From Devosia sp. FJ2-5-3 (GTDB taxonomy: Bacteria > Pseudomonadota > Alphaproteobacteria > Rhizobiales > Devosiaceae): a stretch of 64,000 bases of DNA. A model generated the notes under the pieces. It did no database searches, was not told the DNA's origin, and saw only the letters and a list, made by a program, of their open reading frames with translations. The position numbers and the translations under genes were made by a program. Location: the NCBI RefSeq assembly GCF_029201545.1, contig NZ_CP104007.1:1956501-2020500 (forward strand), given 5' to 3'. Below are positions 24,000-32,902 of this stretch, one piece after another. The stretch's first letter is position 1, and every line of letters starts with the position of its first letter.

Positions 24000-25193
24000 A
24001 TGACTGATACTGCACCCTATGCCAGCAAACCCGAAGCGTCGCTGGGCCGGCTTTATGGCACCGGGCCGAGCCCGACGCGCTCGGAATTCCAAAGGGATCG
24101 CGACCGGATCATCCATTCGACGGCGTTTCGCCGGCTGCAGCACAAGACGCAGGTTTTTCTGCATCACGAGGGGCGGCATTTTCGCAATCGGCTGACCCAT
24201 ACGCTGGAGGTGAGCCAGATCGCGCGCTCGATCGCGCGGGCGCTGGGCCTCAATGAGGATTTGGCAGAGGCGCTGGCCCTGAGCCATGACCTTGGGCACA
24301 CGCCATTCGGGCATGCCGGGGAGCGGGCGCTGCACCGCGCGATGGCGCCGTATGGCGGGTTCGACCACAATGTGCAGGCGCTGCGTGTGGTGACGCGGCT
24401 CGAGAATCGCTATGCCGAACATGACGGGCTGAACCTGACCTGGGAAACGCTGGAGGGCATTCTCAAGCATAATGGGCCGTTGATTTCGGCCGATGGGGCG
24501 CCGGTGGGACGCTATGTGGAGGAAGGCCTGCCGGTGGGGCTGGATGATATTGCCGCGGTCGCGGACCTTCGGCTTGATACCCATGCGAGCCTTGAGGCGC
24601 AGGCGGCGGCGATTGCCGACGATATCGCCTATAATTCCCACGATATCGACGACGCCTTGCGGGCGGGGCTGGTGGTGCTCGACGATTTTGTCGGCGTGCC
24701 GATGGCGGGGCCGATCGTGGAAGAGGTGCTGGGGCTTTATCCCGGCATTGCCGCGAACCGGCAGACGCATGAAGTGCAGCGGCGGATGATCACCCGGGCG
24801 GTCGAGGACGTTATCAAGACCAGTGCGGCGGCGATTGCCGCGGCTGGCGTGACGAGCGCCGAGGAAGTGCGGCTGGCCGGCAAAACGCTGGTGAGCTTTT
24901 CCCCTGATGTCGCGGCGGCGGAAAAGGGGCTCAAGACTTTCCTCTTTGAACGGGTCTATCGGCACGAGACGGTGATGGTGCCGGTGCGGGAGAGCGAGAC
25001 CGTGGTGGAGGCGCTTTTTGCCGCCTATATGGGCGATGCGGAGATGCCCGGGCGCTGGGGTGAAGCCATGGTGGAAGCCCCTGACGCGGCAGCCAGGGCG
25101 CGGGTCGTGGCGGACTTCGTGGCGGGGATGACCGACCCCTATGCGCTCGACGAATATCAGCGTTTGTTTGACGCTCGACCGGATTTCCGTTAA
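24000..25193 (+). CDS. dgt: Deoxyguanosinetriphosphate triphosphohydrolase-like protein
   Basis: A 397-residue HD-domain phosphohydrolase that removes triphosphate from dNTPs. Motifs: H-S-T-A-F-R-R-L-Q-H-K-T-Q-V (residue 39 on), N-R-L-T-H-T-L-E-V-S-Q with metal-binding His67, and A-L-S-H-D-L-G-H-T-P-F-G-H-A-G-E with His96-Asp97. The family's short (alphaproteobacterial) form. Start ATG at 24000 gives MTDTAPYAS; an upstream frame extension to 23967 is not needed. It is followed 30 nt later by argS, the usual pair in this group. Confidence 0.94.
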   Translation: MTDTAPYASKPEASLGRLYGTGPSPTRSEFQRDRDRIIHSTAFRRLQHKTQVFLHHEGRHFRNRLTHTLEVSQIARSIARALGLNEDLAEALALSHDLGHTPFGHAGERALHRAMAPYGGFDHNVQALRVVTRLENRYAEHDGLNLTWETLEGILKHNGPLISADGAPVGRYVEEGLPVGLDDIAAVADLRLDTHASLEAQAAAIADDIAYNSHDIDDALRAGLVVLDDFVGVPMAGPIVEEVLGLYPGIAANRQTHEVQRRMITRAVEDVIKTSAAAIAAAGVTSAEEVRLAGKTLVSFSPDVAAAEKGLKTFLFERVYRHETVMVPVRESETVVEALFAAYMGDAEMPGRWGEAMVEAPDAAARARVVADFVAGMTDPYALDEYQRLFDARPDFR

Positions 25194-25223
25194 CCGGCAT
25201 TCAAGTTTTCCCACGAGTTTGTC

Positions 25224-26969
25224 ATGGATATTTTCGCCCACTTCACCGCTCGGGTCACCGAGGCGCTTCTTGCCGACTACCCGGATCTGAATGCCGATCT
25301 GCTGGCGCGCGTCGTGGTGGAGCCCCCGCGAGATGCGGCCCATGGCGATCTCTCGACCAATGCCGCCATGGTGGTGGCCAAGCCTTTGGGCAAGAATCCG
25401 CGCGACGTCGCGGCTGCGCTGGTGGAGCGTCTCAAGGGCGATCCGGACGTGGTGTCGGTGGATATTGCCGGCCCGGGCTTCATCAATTTCCGGCTGGGCA
25501 ATTCGATCCTGCACCAGGTACTGCGCACCATTGGGGCCGAGAAGGAAGCCTACGGCAAGTCCGATATGGGCAAGGGCGAGCGGGTGAATGTCGAGTTCGT
25601 CTCCGCCAATCCGACGGGCCCGATGCATGTGGGCCACACGCGCGGCGCGGTGTTCGGGGACGCGCTGGCGTCGCTCATGATCTATTCGGGTTATGACGTG
25701 ACGCGCGAATATTACATCAACGATGCCGGCGGGCAGATCACCATTCTCGCCCAATCGACGATGCTGCGCTATCGCGAGGCGCTGGGCGAGAGCATTGAAA
25801 TTCCGCCCGGGCTTTATCCCGGCGACTATCTGGTGCCGGTCGGGGAAGCGCTGAAGGCCGAGTTCGGCGACAGCCTGCTCTCCATGCCCGAGACCGAGGC
25901 GCTGGCGCTGATCAAGGACCGGGTGTTGGCCGCCATGCTCGAGCTGATCAAGGCCGACCTCGCCCAGCTCAATATCCATCACGACGTTTTCTTTTCCGAG
26001 CGCACGCTGCACGGGCAGGGCGGGGATATCCAGACGACCCTCGACTGGCTGCGCGAGCAGGGCATGGTCTATGAAGGCCGGCTCGAAGCGCCCAAGGGCA
26101 AGACGCCCGAAGATTGGGAAGATCGCGAGCAGACCCTGTTCCGGGCCAAGGATTATGGCGACGACACCGACCGGGCGCTGATCAAGTCCGATGGGTCCTA
26201 CACCTATTTCGCGGCTGACATCGCCTATCACCGCAACAAATATCTCCGCGGATTCAAGCACATGATCAATGTGCTGGGCGCGGACCACTCGGGCTATGTG
26301 AAGCGCCTGCAGGCGGCGGTGAAAGCCGTGTCGCATGGCGAAGCCGACATGGACGTGCGGATCTGCCAGCTGGTGCGGCTCTTGAAGAACGGCGAGCCGT
26401 TCAAGATGAGCAAGCGCTCCGGCGATCTCGTGACGCTGGCGGACGTGGTGGAAGAAGTGGGCTCTGACGCGACGCGCTTCATGCTGCTGTTCCGCCGCAA
26501 TGACGCTTCGATGGATTTCGACTTCGCGGTCGTCAAGGAGCAGACCCGCGACAATCCGGTGTTCTATGTGCAATACGCCCATGCCCGCGCCTGCTCGATT
26601 TTCCGGACGGCGGCACGCGACATGGCCGACCTCGACGTGTCCGGTGAAGCGCTTGCAGGATCAGAGGTGGAGCTCCTGAGTTCGGCCGCCGATCTCGAGC
26701 TGATCCGCCTGCTTGCGGCCTGGCCGCGCACGGTTGCGGCAGCTGCCGTGGCGCATGAACCGCACCGGATCGCCTTCTATGTCCACGACCTTGCAGCGGC
26801 CTTCCACGGCTTCTGGGCGAAGGGTAAGGATGATGTTGGTTTGCGGTTTGTTAACCCGACCGATCCAAAGCTGACATTGGCTCGACTCGCGCTCGTCGAT
26901 GCCGTACGCCAAGTAATTCGCAATGGCCTGGGTATTCTGGGTGTTGCGGCTCCAGAGGAGCTTTCATAA
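25224..26969 (+). CDS. argS: Arginine--tRNA ligase
   Basis: A 581-residue class I synthetase. The N-terminal Arg-S domain is seen up to about residue 90. The HIGH motif is H-V-G-H in N-P-T-G-P-M-H-V-G-H-T-R-G (residue 127 on). The KMSKS-like loop is F-K-M-S-K-R-S-G-D (about residue 393), and the DALR anticodon domain fills the last 130 residues. Full length. A hairpin follows before the SPOR gene. Confidence 0.97.
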   Translation: MDIFAHFTARVTEALLADYPDLNADLLARVVVEPPRDAAHGDLSTNAAMVVAKPLGKNPRDVAAALVERLKGDPDVVSVDIAGPGFINFRLGNSILHQVLRTIGAEKEAYGKSDMGKGERVNVEFVSANPTGPMHVGHTRGAVFGDALASLMIYSGYDVTREYYINDAGGQITILAQSTMLRYREALGESIEIPPGLYPGDYLVPVGEALKAEFGDSLLSMPETEALALIKDRVLAAMLELIKADLAQLNIHHDVFFSERTLHGQGGDIQTTLDWLREQGMVYEGRLEAPKGKTPEDWEDREQTLFRAKDYGDDTDRALIKSDGSYTYFAADIAYHRNKYLRGFKHMINVLGADHSGYVKRLQAAVKAVSHGEADMDVRICQLVRLLKNGEPFKMSKRSGDLVTLADVVEEVGSDATRFMLLFRRNDASMDFDFAVVKEQTRDNPVFYVQYAHARACSIFRTAARDMADLDVSGEALAGSEVELLSSAADLELIRLLAAWPRTVAAAAVAHEPHRIAFYVHDLAAAFHGFWAKGKDDVGLRFVNPTDPKLTLARLALVDAVRQVIRNGLGILGVAAPEELS

Positions 26970-26997
26970 TTCGGGCGTATTAGTGTGAAAACTCGCG

Positions 26998-27024
26998 GCA
27001 AACCCCCGTAAGAAGGGGGCTTGC
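26998..27024 (+). terminator. Hairpin between argS and the SPOR gene
   Basis: GCAA-A-CCCCC, loop GTAAGAA, GGGGG-C-TTGC. There is no T run, so it may act as a partial terminator or an RNA processing site. Confidence 0.5.
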
Positions 27025-27046
27025 AGCAATTCAGGGGCGCTGGCAA

Positions 27047-29299
27047 ATGACGACAGCGAAACCGAAACCTATGGCCGGACCAACCGACTCTGCGGACGAT
27101 CTCATTGCTGAACTGGCCCGATTGATGGCGGAAGACGCCCAGTCGGACAAGCCCAAGGCGGAAGGCCAGCCTGTTCGGATTCCCGGCGAACCGGCCGCCC
27201 AACCGGCCCCGTTGTCGCAGCCTGGCCAGCGTCTGGGATCAGCAGGTCCAGAAAATCCAGCGCCCAAGGTGATGGTGGAGACGCCCGGCGCGCCCATCCG
27301 CATCCCCGGGCAGCCCTTTACGCCACCCGCCCAGCCGCGAACGGCACAGCCCGTGGCGCAGCCGCTACCGCGGGTGGACGTCGCGCGCGCAGCACCCTCC
27401 GTCGACCCGCGGCTTGCCCATCCGGATGCAGCCGATCCCCGGAGCCGTCCGGGCCCGGTTCCGGAAGTCCGCCATCAGGCCGAGACGCGGACTGCCCCAG
27501 ATGGGCGGACCGCTCCATCCGTGCAGGCCGCTCCCGAGGCGCGCCAGGCGCCGCAGCCTGGCGTCTCGCCCCGCAGGGAACCCGGTTTCGAGCCTGTGGC
27601 TCCCAGCCCAGCTCCCCTGCGCGAAGAGCCAATTGCAGTCAGGGCCGAGCCAGTCGCGCCGGTCGTCGCCCCCTCGGTGGCCGAGCCTTCGCTGCCCGAT
27701 CTTGACCAGGACAGCCTGGCAGATCTGATCGCCGCCGAATTTGCCACCGAGACCAATGCGCCGGAAGCGGAGCCGAATGAAACGCCAGGGCCGGTCGACG
27801 AGCAGGCCGATGCGTTCACGCACAAGAGCAGTGATGTTTTTGCCATCCCCCCCGTATTCGGCGTGGGTTCTGGCCAGCCTGTAGAGCAGAAAAAGCCACA
27901 GCCCGAGCCGGTGCAGCAGCCAGCGCCGGAGGCGGTGGTGGCCGCACCAGTGACCCAGCAGGAGCCGGAGGTCCCGGTGTCGCGGCGCTCCGAGCCCGAT
28001 CCGCTGGAAGAAATCGAACGCCTGATCGGGCCGGCCGTGCGTCCAGAGACGCGGCAGCAGGCGCCGAGCGCGGCGCTGCGCAGCCTTGCCACGCCCACTT
28101 TGCCGCCCCAGCCGGCGCCTCAACCGATTTCTGAAAAGCCGCGCGTGCCGAAAGTGTCCTCGGTCGACGAGGCCATCCTGGCTGCCGCCGCAACATCGGG
28201 CGCGCGCGTGGAATGGGTGGAGCCGCAAATCCCTGCGCGTGTCGGCGATGTCGACGGCGAGGGCGAAGTGGCCCCGAGAGCGCGCCGGAACCGCGTGCTG
28301 GGAATGACGAGATCCCTGGCCGGCCCGCTGGTGGCGACGCTGTTGCTGGGTGTGGCCGCGATCGGGCTTTACGCGGTGCTCGGGCTGGGGAGCGGCACGA
28401 CCGACGGACCGGCGCCGCTCATCGTGGCCGACACGGCGCCGATCAAGGAAGAGCCGGTGCCCGACCCCGAGGCGGAAGAGCAATCGCAATCGGTAGTGTT
28501 CAACGAAATTGCCGGGGTCGACAGCGGCGCCAATGAGCAATTGGTATCGCGCGACCAGGCCGACCCGGACGCCGTGAACAATTTCGTGCCGCCGACCACG
28601 AGCGAAGAGGGCCTCGTGAACCGCAAGGTTCGCACCGTGACCGTGCGCCCGGATGGCACCATCGTCAGCGGCGGGGACAGCGTTGCAGGCGCGACCATGC
28701 TGCCCGTCGACCGGCCGAGCGTGCCCGATGTTCCGGGCGCCGACTTTTCGACACCCGAGCTGATCGGCAGTGTCGATCCATCGGCGACGGCGGCTGAAAA
28801 TGCCGCTGCCGAGGCGGCGCAGGCGGCTCCGCCAGTGGTTCCCGTTCAGCCGGGCACGACGGTTCCGGCCGTGGATGCGGCGGGCAATCCGATCGCCGGC
28901 AAGACGGCACCGGTGCCGCTGGTGCGGCCGACCAATTTTGCCCGTCAGGCTGCGGTGACGCCGCCGGCGACTACCCCCGCCACTACGACGCCTGTGGCCG
29001 CACCGGTTGCGGCGACACCAACGCCTGCGCCCAGCGCGGTCTCGGCTCCGGTCTCATCGGCTCCGGCCTATGTGCAATTGGCCTCGCAGCGTTCCGAGGA
29101 AGCTGCGCGCGAGACTGCGCAGTCGATTGCGTCGCGGTTCGGGCCGATCTTTAACGGCGCCAATCTGGAAGTGCAGCGCGTGGACCTCGGCGAACGCGGG
29201 ATCTTCTATCGCGTGCGGGTGCCGGCAGATTCGCTGCAGAGCGCCAATTCGCTGTGCAACAATATCAAGGCTGCCGGCGGCGACTGCTTCACCATGTAA
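27047..29299 (+). CDS. SPOR-domain membrane protein
   Basis: A 750-residue protein. Residues 1-420 are cytoplasmic, Pro/Gln/Ala-rich and probably disordered. One membrane span lies near residues 423-445 (L-V-A-T-L-L-L-G-V-A-A-I-G-L-Y). A periplasmic Thr/Pro-rich spacer follows, then a C-terminal SPOR domain (about residue 672 to the end, Y-V-Q-L-A-S-Q-R-S-E-E-A-A ... F-Y-R-V-R-V). SPOR domains bind denuded septal glycan, so a division-site role is likely. Located after argS as in other Hyphomicrobiales. The normal next gene there, nagZ, is absent. Confidence 0.88.
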   Translation: MTTAKPKPMAGPTDSADDLIAELARLMAEDAQSDKPKAEGQPVRIPGEPAAQPAPLSQPGQRLGSAGPENPAPKVMVETPGAPIRIPGQPFTPPAQPRTAQPVAQPLPRVDVARAAPSVDPRLAHPDAADPRSRPGPVPEVRHQAETRTAPDGRTAPSVQAAPEARQAPQPGVSPRREPGFEPVAPSPAPLREEPIAVRAEPVAPVVAPSVAEPSLPDLDQDSLADLIAAEFATETNAPEAEPNETPGPVDEQADAFTHKSSDVFAIPPVFGVGSGQPVEQKKPQPEPVQQPAPEAVVAAPVTQQEPEVPVSRRSEPDPLEEIERLIGPAVRPETRQQAPSAALRSLATPTLPPQPAPQPISEKPRVPKVSSVDEAILAAAATSGARVEWVEPQIPARVGDVDGEGEVAPRARRNRVLGMTRSLAGPLVATLLLGVAAIGLYAVLGLGSGTTDGPAPLIVADTAPIKEEPVPDPEAEEQSQSVVFNEIAGVDSGANEQLVSRDQADPDAVNNFVPPTTSEEGLVNRKVRTVTVRPDGTIVSGGDSVAGATMLPVDRPSVPDVPGADFSTPELIGSVDPSATAAENAAAEAAQAAPPVVPVQPGTTVPAVDAAGNPIAGKTAPVPLVRPTNFARQAAVTPPATTPATTTPVAAPVAATPTPAPSAVSAPVSSAPAYVQLASQRSEEAARETAQSIASRFGPIFNGANLEVQRVDLGERGIFYRVRVPADSLQSANSLCNNIKAAGGDCFTM

Positions 29300-29370
29300 G
29301 GAATGCCGGGCCCCTGGTGGCCCTGCTTGACGATGCTCGCGCCAGCCGCCAAGGATGGCGAGGGTGCATC

Positions 29371-30180
29371 ATGCTTTTTCAGGAACGGCCAATGACGGGG
29401 CTGCAGGCGGACTGGATCGACGCTCCGGCACAGCCCGACGCCGAGGACGTGCTGCATGTCGATGTCGGGGGCTATGAGGGCCCGCTCGATTTGCTGCTCG
29501 ACCTGGCGCGGCGGCAAAAGGTCGATCTTGCCTCGATTTCCATCCTGGCACTGGCCGAACAATATCTCAAATTCATCGAGACGATCCGCGAGAAGCGCAT
29601 CGAGATCGCCGCCGACTACCTGGTGATGGCGGCGTGGCTGGCCTATCTCAAGAGCCGGCTGATGGTGCCGCAGACCGCCAGCGACGACGAGCCTTCCGGC
29701 GAGATGCTGGCCGCGATGCTGCAGTTTCGGCTCAAGCGGCTGGAGGCGATGCGGCTGGCGGCGAGCCGGCTGATGGGGCGAAGCCTTCTTGGCGTGCATG
29801 TGCATGCGCGCGGGGCGCCGGAGGCGATCCAGATTGCCCGCCGTTCGATCTGGGAAGCGAATTATTACGAACTGCTCAAGGCCTATTCGAGCCAGCGGGA
29901 ACGAAACGCCGTGGTCGATTACCGGCCGGCGACGCGGACGGTCTGGTCGCTGCAGGAGGCGCGGGACATCTTGCAGCGGCTGATCGGGGAGAGTGGCGAG
30001 TGGATGGCGCTCGACCAGTGCCTCGCCGAATATCTCGCCCGGCCGGAAGAGCGGCGCACGGTGAGGGCATCGAGCTTCGCCTCTACGCTGGAACTGGTGC
30101 GGCAGGGCGAAATCGACATCCGGCAGGGCGGCACCTTTGAGCCCATATTCCTCAGGCGGCGGGCCAAAGACCAATCATGA
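29371..30180 (+). CDS. scpA: Segregation and condensation protein A
   Basis: The kleisin subunit of the bacterial condensin Smc-ScpAB. It has the family opening Y-E-G-P-L-D-L-L-L-D-L-A-R, then V-D-L-A-S-I-S-I-L-A-L-A-E-Q-Y-L, Y-L-V-M-A-A-W-L-A-Y-L-K-S-R-L, and a C-terminal winged helix (A-S-T-L-E-L-V-R-Q-G at its start). ATG at 29371 follows GAGGG and gives 269 residues; ATG at 29392 follows AGGAA and gives 262. It overlaps scpB by 4 nt (ATGA). Confidence 0.94.
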   Translation: MLFQERPMTGLQADWIDAPAQPDAEDVLHVDVGGYEGPLDLLLDLARRQKVDLASISILALAEQYLKFIETIREKRIEIAADYLVMAAWLAYLKSRLMVPQTASDDEPSGEMLAAMLQFRLKRLEAMRLAASRLMGRSLLGVHVHARGAPEAIQIARRSIWEANYYELLKAYSSQRERNAVVDYRPATRTVWSLQEARDILQRLIGESGEWMALDQCLAEYLARPEERRTVRASSFASTLELVRQGEIDIRQGGTFEPIFLRRRAKDQS

Positions 30181-30827
30181 GCGAGGATGATCTTCCCGAA
30201 GTGCGCGAGCGGCAGTTGCGCGTGATCGAGGCGCTATTGTTTGCCTCGGACAAACCGGTGCATGCCGCCGACCTCGCGCCTTATTTGGGCGAGGGCGCCA
30301 ATGTGCGCCAATTGCTGCTCGAATTGCAGAAACGCTACGCCCCGCGCGGCGTCAATCTGGTGCGCCGGGGGGACGGATGGGCATTCCGGACGGCGGAGGA
30401 TCTGGGGCATTTGCTGCGGCGCGAGCAGGCCGAAACGCGACCCCTGACCCGGGCATCGCTCGAAACGCTGGCCATCATTGCCTATCACCAGCCGGTGACG
30501 CGGGCCGAGATCGAGGAAGTGCGCGGGGTTGCGGCGGGCAAGGGAACGCTCGATCTGTTGCTCGAAACCGGCTGGGTACGCATGCGCGGGCGGCGGCGGA
30601 CGCCGGGCCGGCCGGTGACCTATGGCACGACGGAGGCGTTTCTGGACCATTTCGGGCTTGAGGCACTGACCGATCTGCCGGGGATCGACGATCTCAAGGG
30701 GGCGGGACTGCTATCCGGCATGCTGCCGCCGGAGCTGCAGATTCCATTGCCGTTCACGGGCGCGCTGCGGGACGATGAAGATGCCCTCGACCCCGACGAT
30801 CCCGGCGAAGGCGAAGAGGGCCAGTAA
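30177..30827 (+). CDS. scpB: Segregation and condensation protein B
   Basis: A 216-residue partner of ScpA. Two winged-helix domains: the first at R-V-I-E-A-L-L-F-A-S-D-K-P-V, the second from A-S-L-E-T-L-A-I-I-A-Y-H-Q-P-V-T-R-A-E-I-E-E-V-R-G-V. G-R-P-V-T-Y-G-T-T and F-L-x-H-F-G-L are also family features. The C terminus is very acidic. It is translationally coupled to scpA and binds the ScpA C-terminal half in the condensin complex. Confidence 0.94.
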   Translation: MSEDDLPEVRERQLRVIEALLFASDKPVHAADLAPYLGEGANVRQLLLELQKRYAPRGVNLVRRGDGWAFRTAEDLGHLLRREQAETRPLTRASLETLAIIAYHQPVTRAEIEEVRGVAAGKGTLDLLLETGWVRMRGRRRTPGRPVTYGTTEAFLDHFGLEALTDLPGIDDLKGAGLLSGMLPPELQIPLPFTGALRDDEDALDPDDPGEGEEGQ

Positions 30828-30960
30828 CGCCATGGTGTGGAGCAACACGCATTGATGAGCCGCAGTGGGGAACATTTCCTTGTGTTCGCCGGAGATTGAA
30901 CCTATTTCTCGGTTATCAAGCCGCGTGTAACGCGTTCTATGAATATCCAGGGAGAAAAAT

Positions 30961-31173
30961 ATGCACGCGCCGTCTATTTGGGGCATTCTTGTCGTCGCCG
31001 TGGTGGTCATTCTGCTGTTTGGTCGCGGGAAGATCTCTGGCATGATGGGTGAAGTTGCCTCCGGCATCAAAGCCTTCCAGAAGGGTATGCGGGACGACGA
31101 CAAGCCGGTCGAACGTGTAGCGACGACCGCCGAGGTCGACGCTCGTGAAGTGGACAAGAGCAAAGACGCCTGA
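30961..31173 (+). CDS. tatA: Sec-independent protein translocase TatA
   Basis: A 70-residue protein. The N-terminal span has the family S-I-W-G-I-L-V-V-A-V-V-V-I-L-L-F-G, an F-G-R-G-K-I hinge and an amphipathic helix (M-M-G-E-V-A-S-G-I-K-A-F-Q-K-G-M), followed by a short charged tail. It forms the translocation pore for folded twin-arginine substrates. It begins the tatABC group; a 133-nt gap after scpB could hold its own promoter. Confidence 0.95.
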   Translation: MHAPSIWGILVVAVVVILLFGRGKISGMMGEVASGIKAFQKGMRDDDKPVERVATTAEVDAREVDKSKDA

Positions 31174-31226
31174 GCGCGTCTTTCTGCTGACCGCGCCCGT
31201 CGCGAGGGCTCTCGGAGACTATCCAT

Positions 31227-31952
31227 ATGCTCGGCCTAGGCTGGACAGAGATGCTGGTGATCGGCGTCGTTGCGCTGATCTTTATTGGACCGAAAGACCT
31301 GCCGATCGTCATGGGGCGTATCGGCAAGGTGATGGGCCAGATCAAGCGCATGGGCAATGAATTCCAGCGCGAAATCAACCGTTCCACCGGCCTCGATGAG
31401 GTCCGCAATCTGCGCAATTCGATCACGGAGCCGCTGAAAAAGTCGGCCGACGAAATCCGTCGCGAATTCAACGCGATGACGCCTGCCGGGCCAAAGCCCA
31501 GCGGGGTGATCAAGCCCGCCGATCCGAAGGCCGAGAGCGTGGTGGACGAACTGCGCAATGCCGCCGGCATGCCCCCGGCGCCCAAGAAAACCAATGATGA
31601 AATCGCGGCCGAGGCCGGCTTTAAGCCGACGCAGCCGATCAAGGCCGCGCAGGTGACCCCGGCACCCAGCGCCACGCCGGCACCCACCGCGCCCGTCGTC
31701 GCCAGCGATCTGCCGACGGTCGGGGCCAGCGTTCCCGTGCCGCCGCCGGCTCCGGCGAGTGTGAAGCCGCGTGCGCCGCTCAAGAGTGCCGCGACCGCAT
31801 CGGACGACAATGCCGTTATTCCGGCGGCCAAGAAGCCGCGGGCATCGCGGGCCAAAGCTGCGAACCCGGCGGAAGTCGTCGCCACTGAAAAGCCGGCCGC
31901 AAAGCCTCGCGCTCCCCGCAAGAAGCCGACTGATCCGGCAGAGAAGAATTGA
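31227..31952 (+). CDS. tatB: Sec-independent protein translocase TatB
   Basis: A 241-residue protein. The N terminus is L-G-W-T-E-M-L-V-I-G-V-V-A-L-I-F-I-G-P-K-D-L-P, the TatB span and conserved G-P-K-D-L-P hinge. An amphipathic helix follows, and then a long Ala/Pro/Lys-rich tail (residues 95-241). TatB receives substrates together with TatC. The tail is longer than in E. coli, as usual for alphaproteobacteria. It is 2 nt before the tatC ATG. Confidence 0.95.
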   Translation: MLGLGWTEMLVIGVVALIFIGPKDLPIVMGRIGKVMGQIKRMGNEFQREINRSTGLDEVRNLRNSITEPLKKSADEIRREFNAMTPAGPKPSGVIKPADPKAESVVDELRNAAGMPPAPKKTNDEIAAEAGFKPTQPIKAAQVTPAPSATPAPTAPVVASDLPTVGASVPVPPPAPASVKPRAPLKSAATASDDNAVIPAAKKPRASRAKAANPAEVVATEKPAAKPRAPRKKPTDPAEKN

Positions 31953-31954
31953 CG

Positions 31955-32785
31955 ATGGCTGAGGTAAAGTCCCAGATCACGGACAAGAGCAAGGACGTCG
32001 AGGACGAGCTCGCAGGGAGCGAGGCGCCTCTGCTCGAACATCTGATCGAGCTGCGCAAGCGCCTGATCCGCTGCGCCATCGCCATCGTCGTGCTGATGGT
32101 CGTGTGCTTCCTGCTGGCCGGCAATATCTTCGATATCCTGCTCAACCCCTATCGGTCGATCTATGCCGATCCGGGCGACATGCAGCTGATCTATACGGCC
32201 CCGCAGGAATTCTTCTTCACCCAGCTCAATCTGGCCCTGTTTGGCGCCATTTTCCTCGGCTTCCCCTATCTGGCGACCCAGATCTACGGCTTCATGGCCC
32301 CGGGTCTCTATAAGCATGAGCGCCGGGCGCTGGTGCCCTACCTGGTCGCGACCCCCGTTTTCTTCCTGATGGGTGCGCTGATGGTCTATTTCGTCGTACT
32401 GCCCATGGCGCTAGGGTTCTTCGCCGGCATGCAGACCGACGAGATCAAGCTTCTCGCCAAGGTGTCCGAATATCTCGGGCTTGCGATGACGCTGATCCTG
32501 GCCTTTGGCGTCTGCTTCCAGCTGCCGGTCGTGCTGACGCTTCTGGCCCAGATCGACCTGATCAATGTCGATCAGCTCAAGAAGGGCCGGCGCTATGCGA
32601 TCGTGGGCATATTGATCGTCGCCGCCTTCATCACCCCGCCCGATCCGATTTCGCAGATCGGTCTTGCGCTGCCGATGTATGGACTTTACGAACTCTCCAT
32701 TCTTTCGGTCCGGTGGATTCAGAGACGGCGTGAAGCCGCGCTCGCCGCCCAGGAAAAAGAGCTCAACGGCTCATCCTCCGAATAG
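31955..32785 (+). CDS. tatC: Sec-independent protein translocase TatC
   Basis: A 276-residue six-span protein, the twin-arginine signal receptor. Family motifs: P-L-L-E-H-L-I-E-L-R-K-R-L (about residue 28), F-F-x-x-L with Y-x-F-M-A-P-G-L-Y-x-H-E-R, G-x-x-F-x-Y-F-V-V-L-P-like segment near residue 145, and F-G-V-C-F-Q-L-P-V-V near 186. The C-terminal tail is polar. The ATG at 31955 is used, just after the tatB stop. Confidence 0.95.
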   Translation: MAEVKSQITDKSKDVEDELAGSEAPLLEHLIELRKRLIRCAIAIVVLMVVCFLLAGNIFDILLNPYRSIYADPGDMQLIYTAPQEFFFTQLNLALFGAIFLGFPYLATQIYGFMAPGLYKHERRALVPYLVATPVFFLMGALMVYFVVLPMALGFFAGMQTDEIKLLAKVSEYLGLAMTLILAFGVCFQLPVVLTLLAQIDLINVDQLKKGRRYAIVGILIVAAFITPPDPISQIGLALPMYGLYELSILSVRWIQRRREAALAAQEKELNGSSSE

Positions 32786-32810
32786 CTGTGCCGCGCCAAG
32801 CGGGCACAGC
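32785..32810 (+). other. Hairpin after tatC
   Basis: GCTGTGCC and GGCACAGC with a 10-nt loop begin at the last base of the tatC stop codon. It has no T run. Possible attenuator, mRNA processing or 3'-end protecting hairpin between tat and serS. Confidence 0.45.
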
Positions 32811-32902
32811 ACATTGTGCCCGTGGCGCTCGCAGGCGTGCCCCGGGTCTTGAACCCTTCGACCTGCGTCCAACCAGAGGCGGGCAGGGGCCCGTGAGCAC
32901 CG

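Noticed and set aside
23940..26582. Very long leftward frame opposite dgt and argS
   Set aside because: It is His/Arg/Leu-rich and typical of the complementary strand of GC-rich genes; both strands cannot be coding and dgt and argS are certain.
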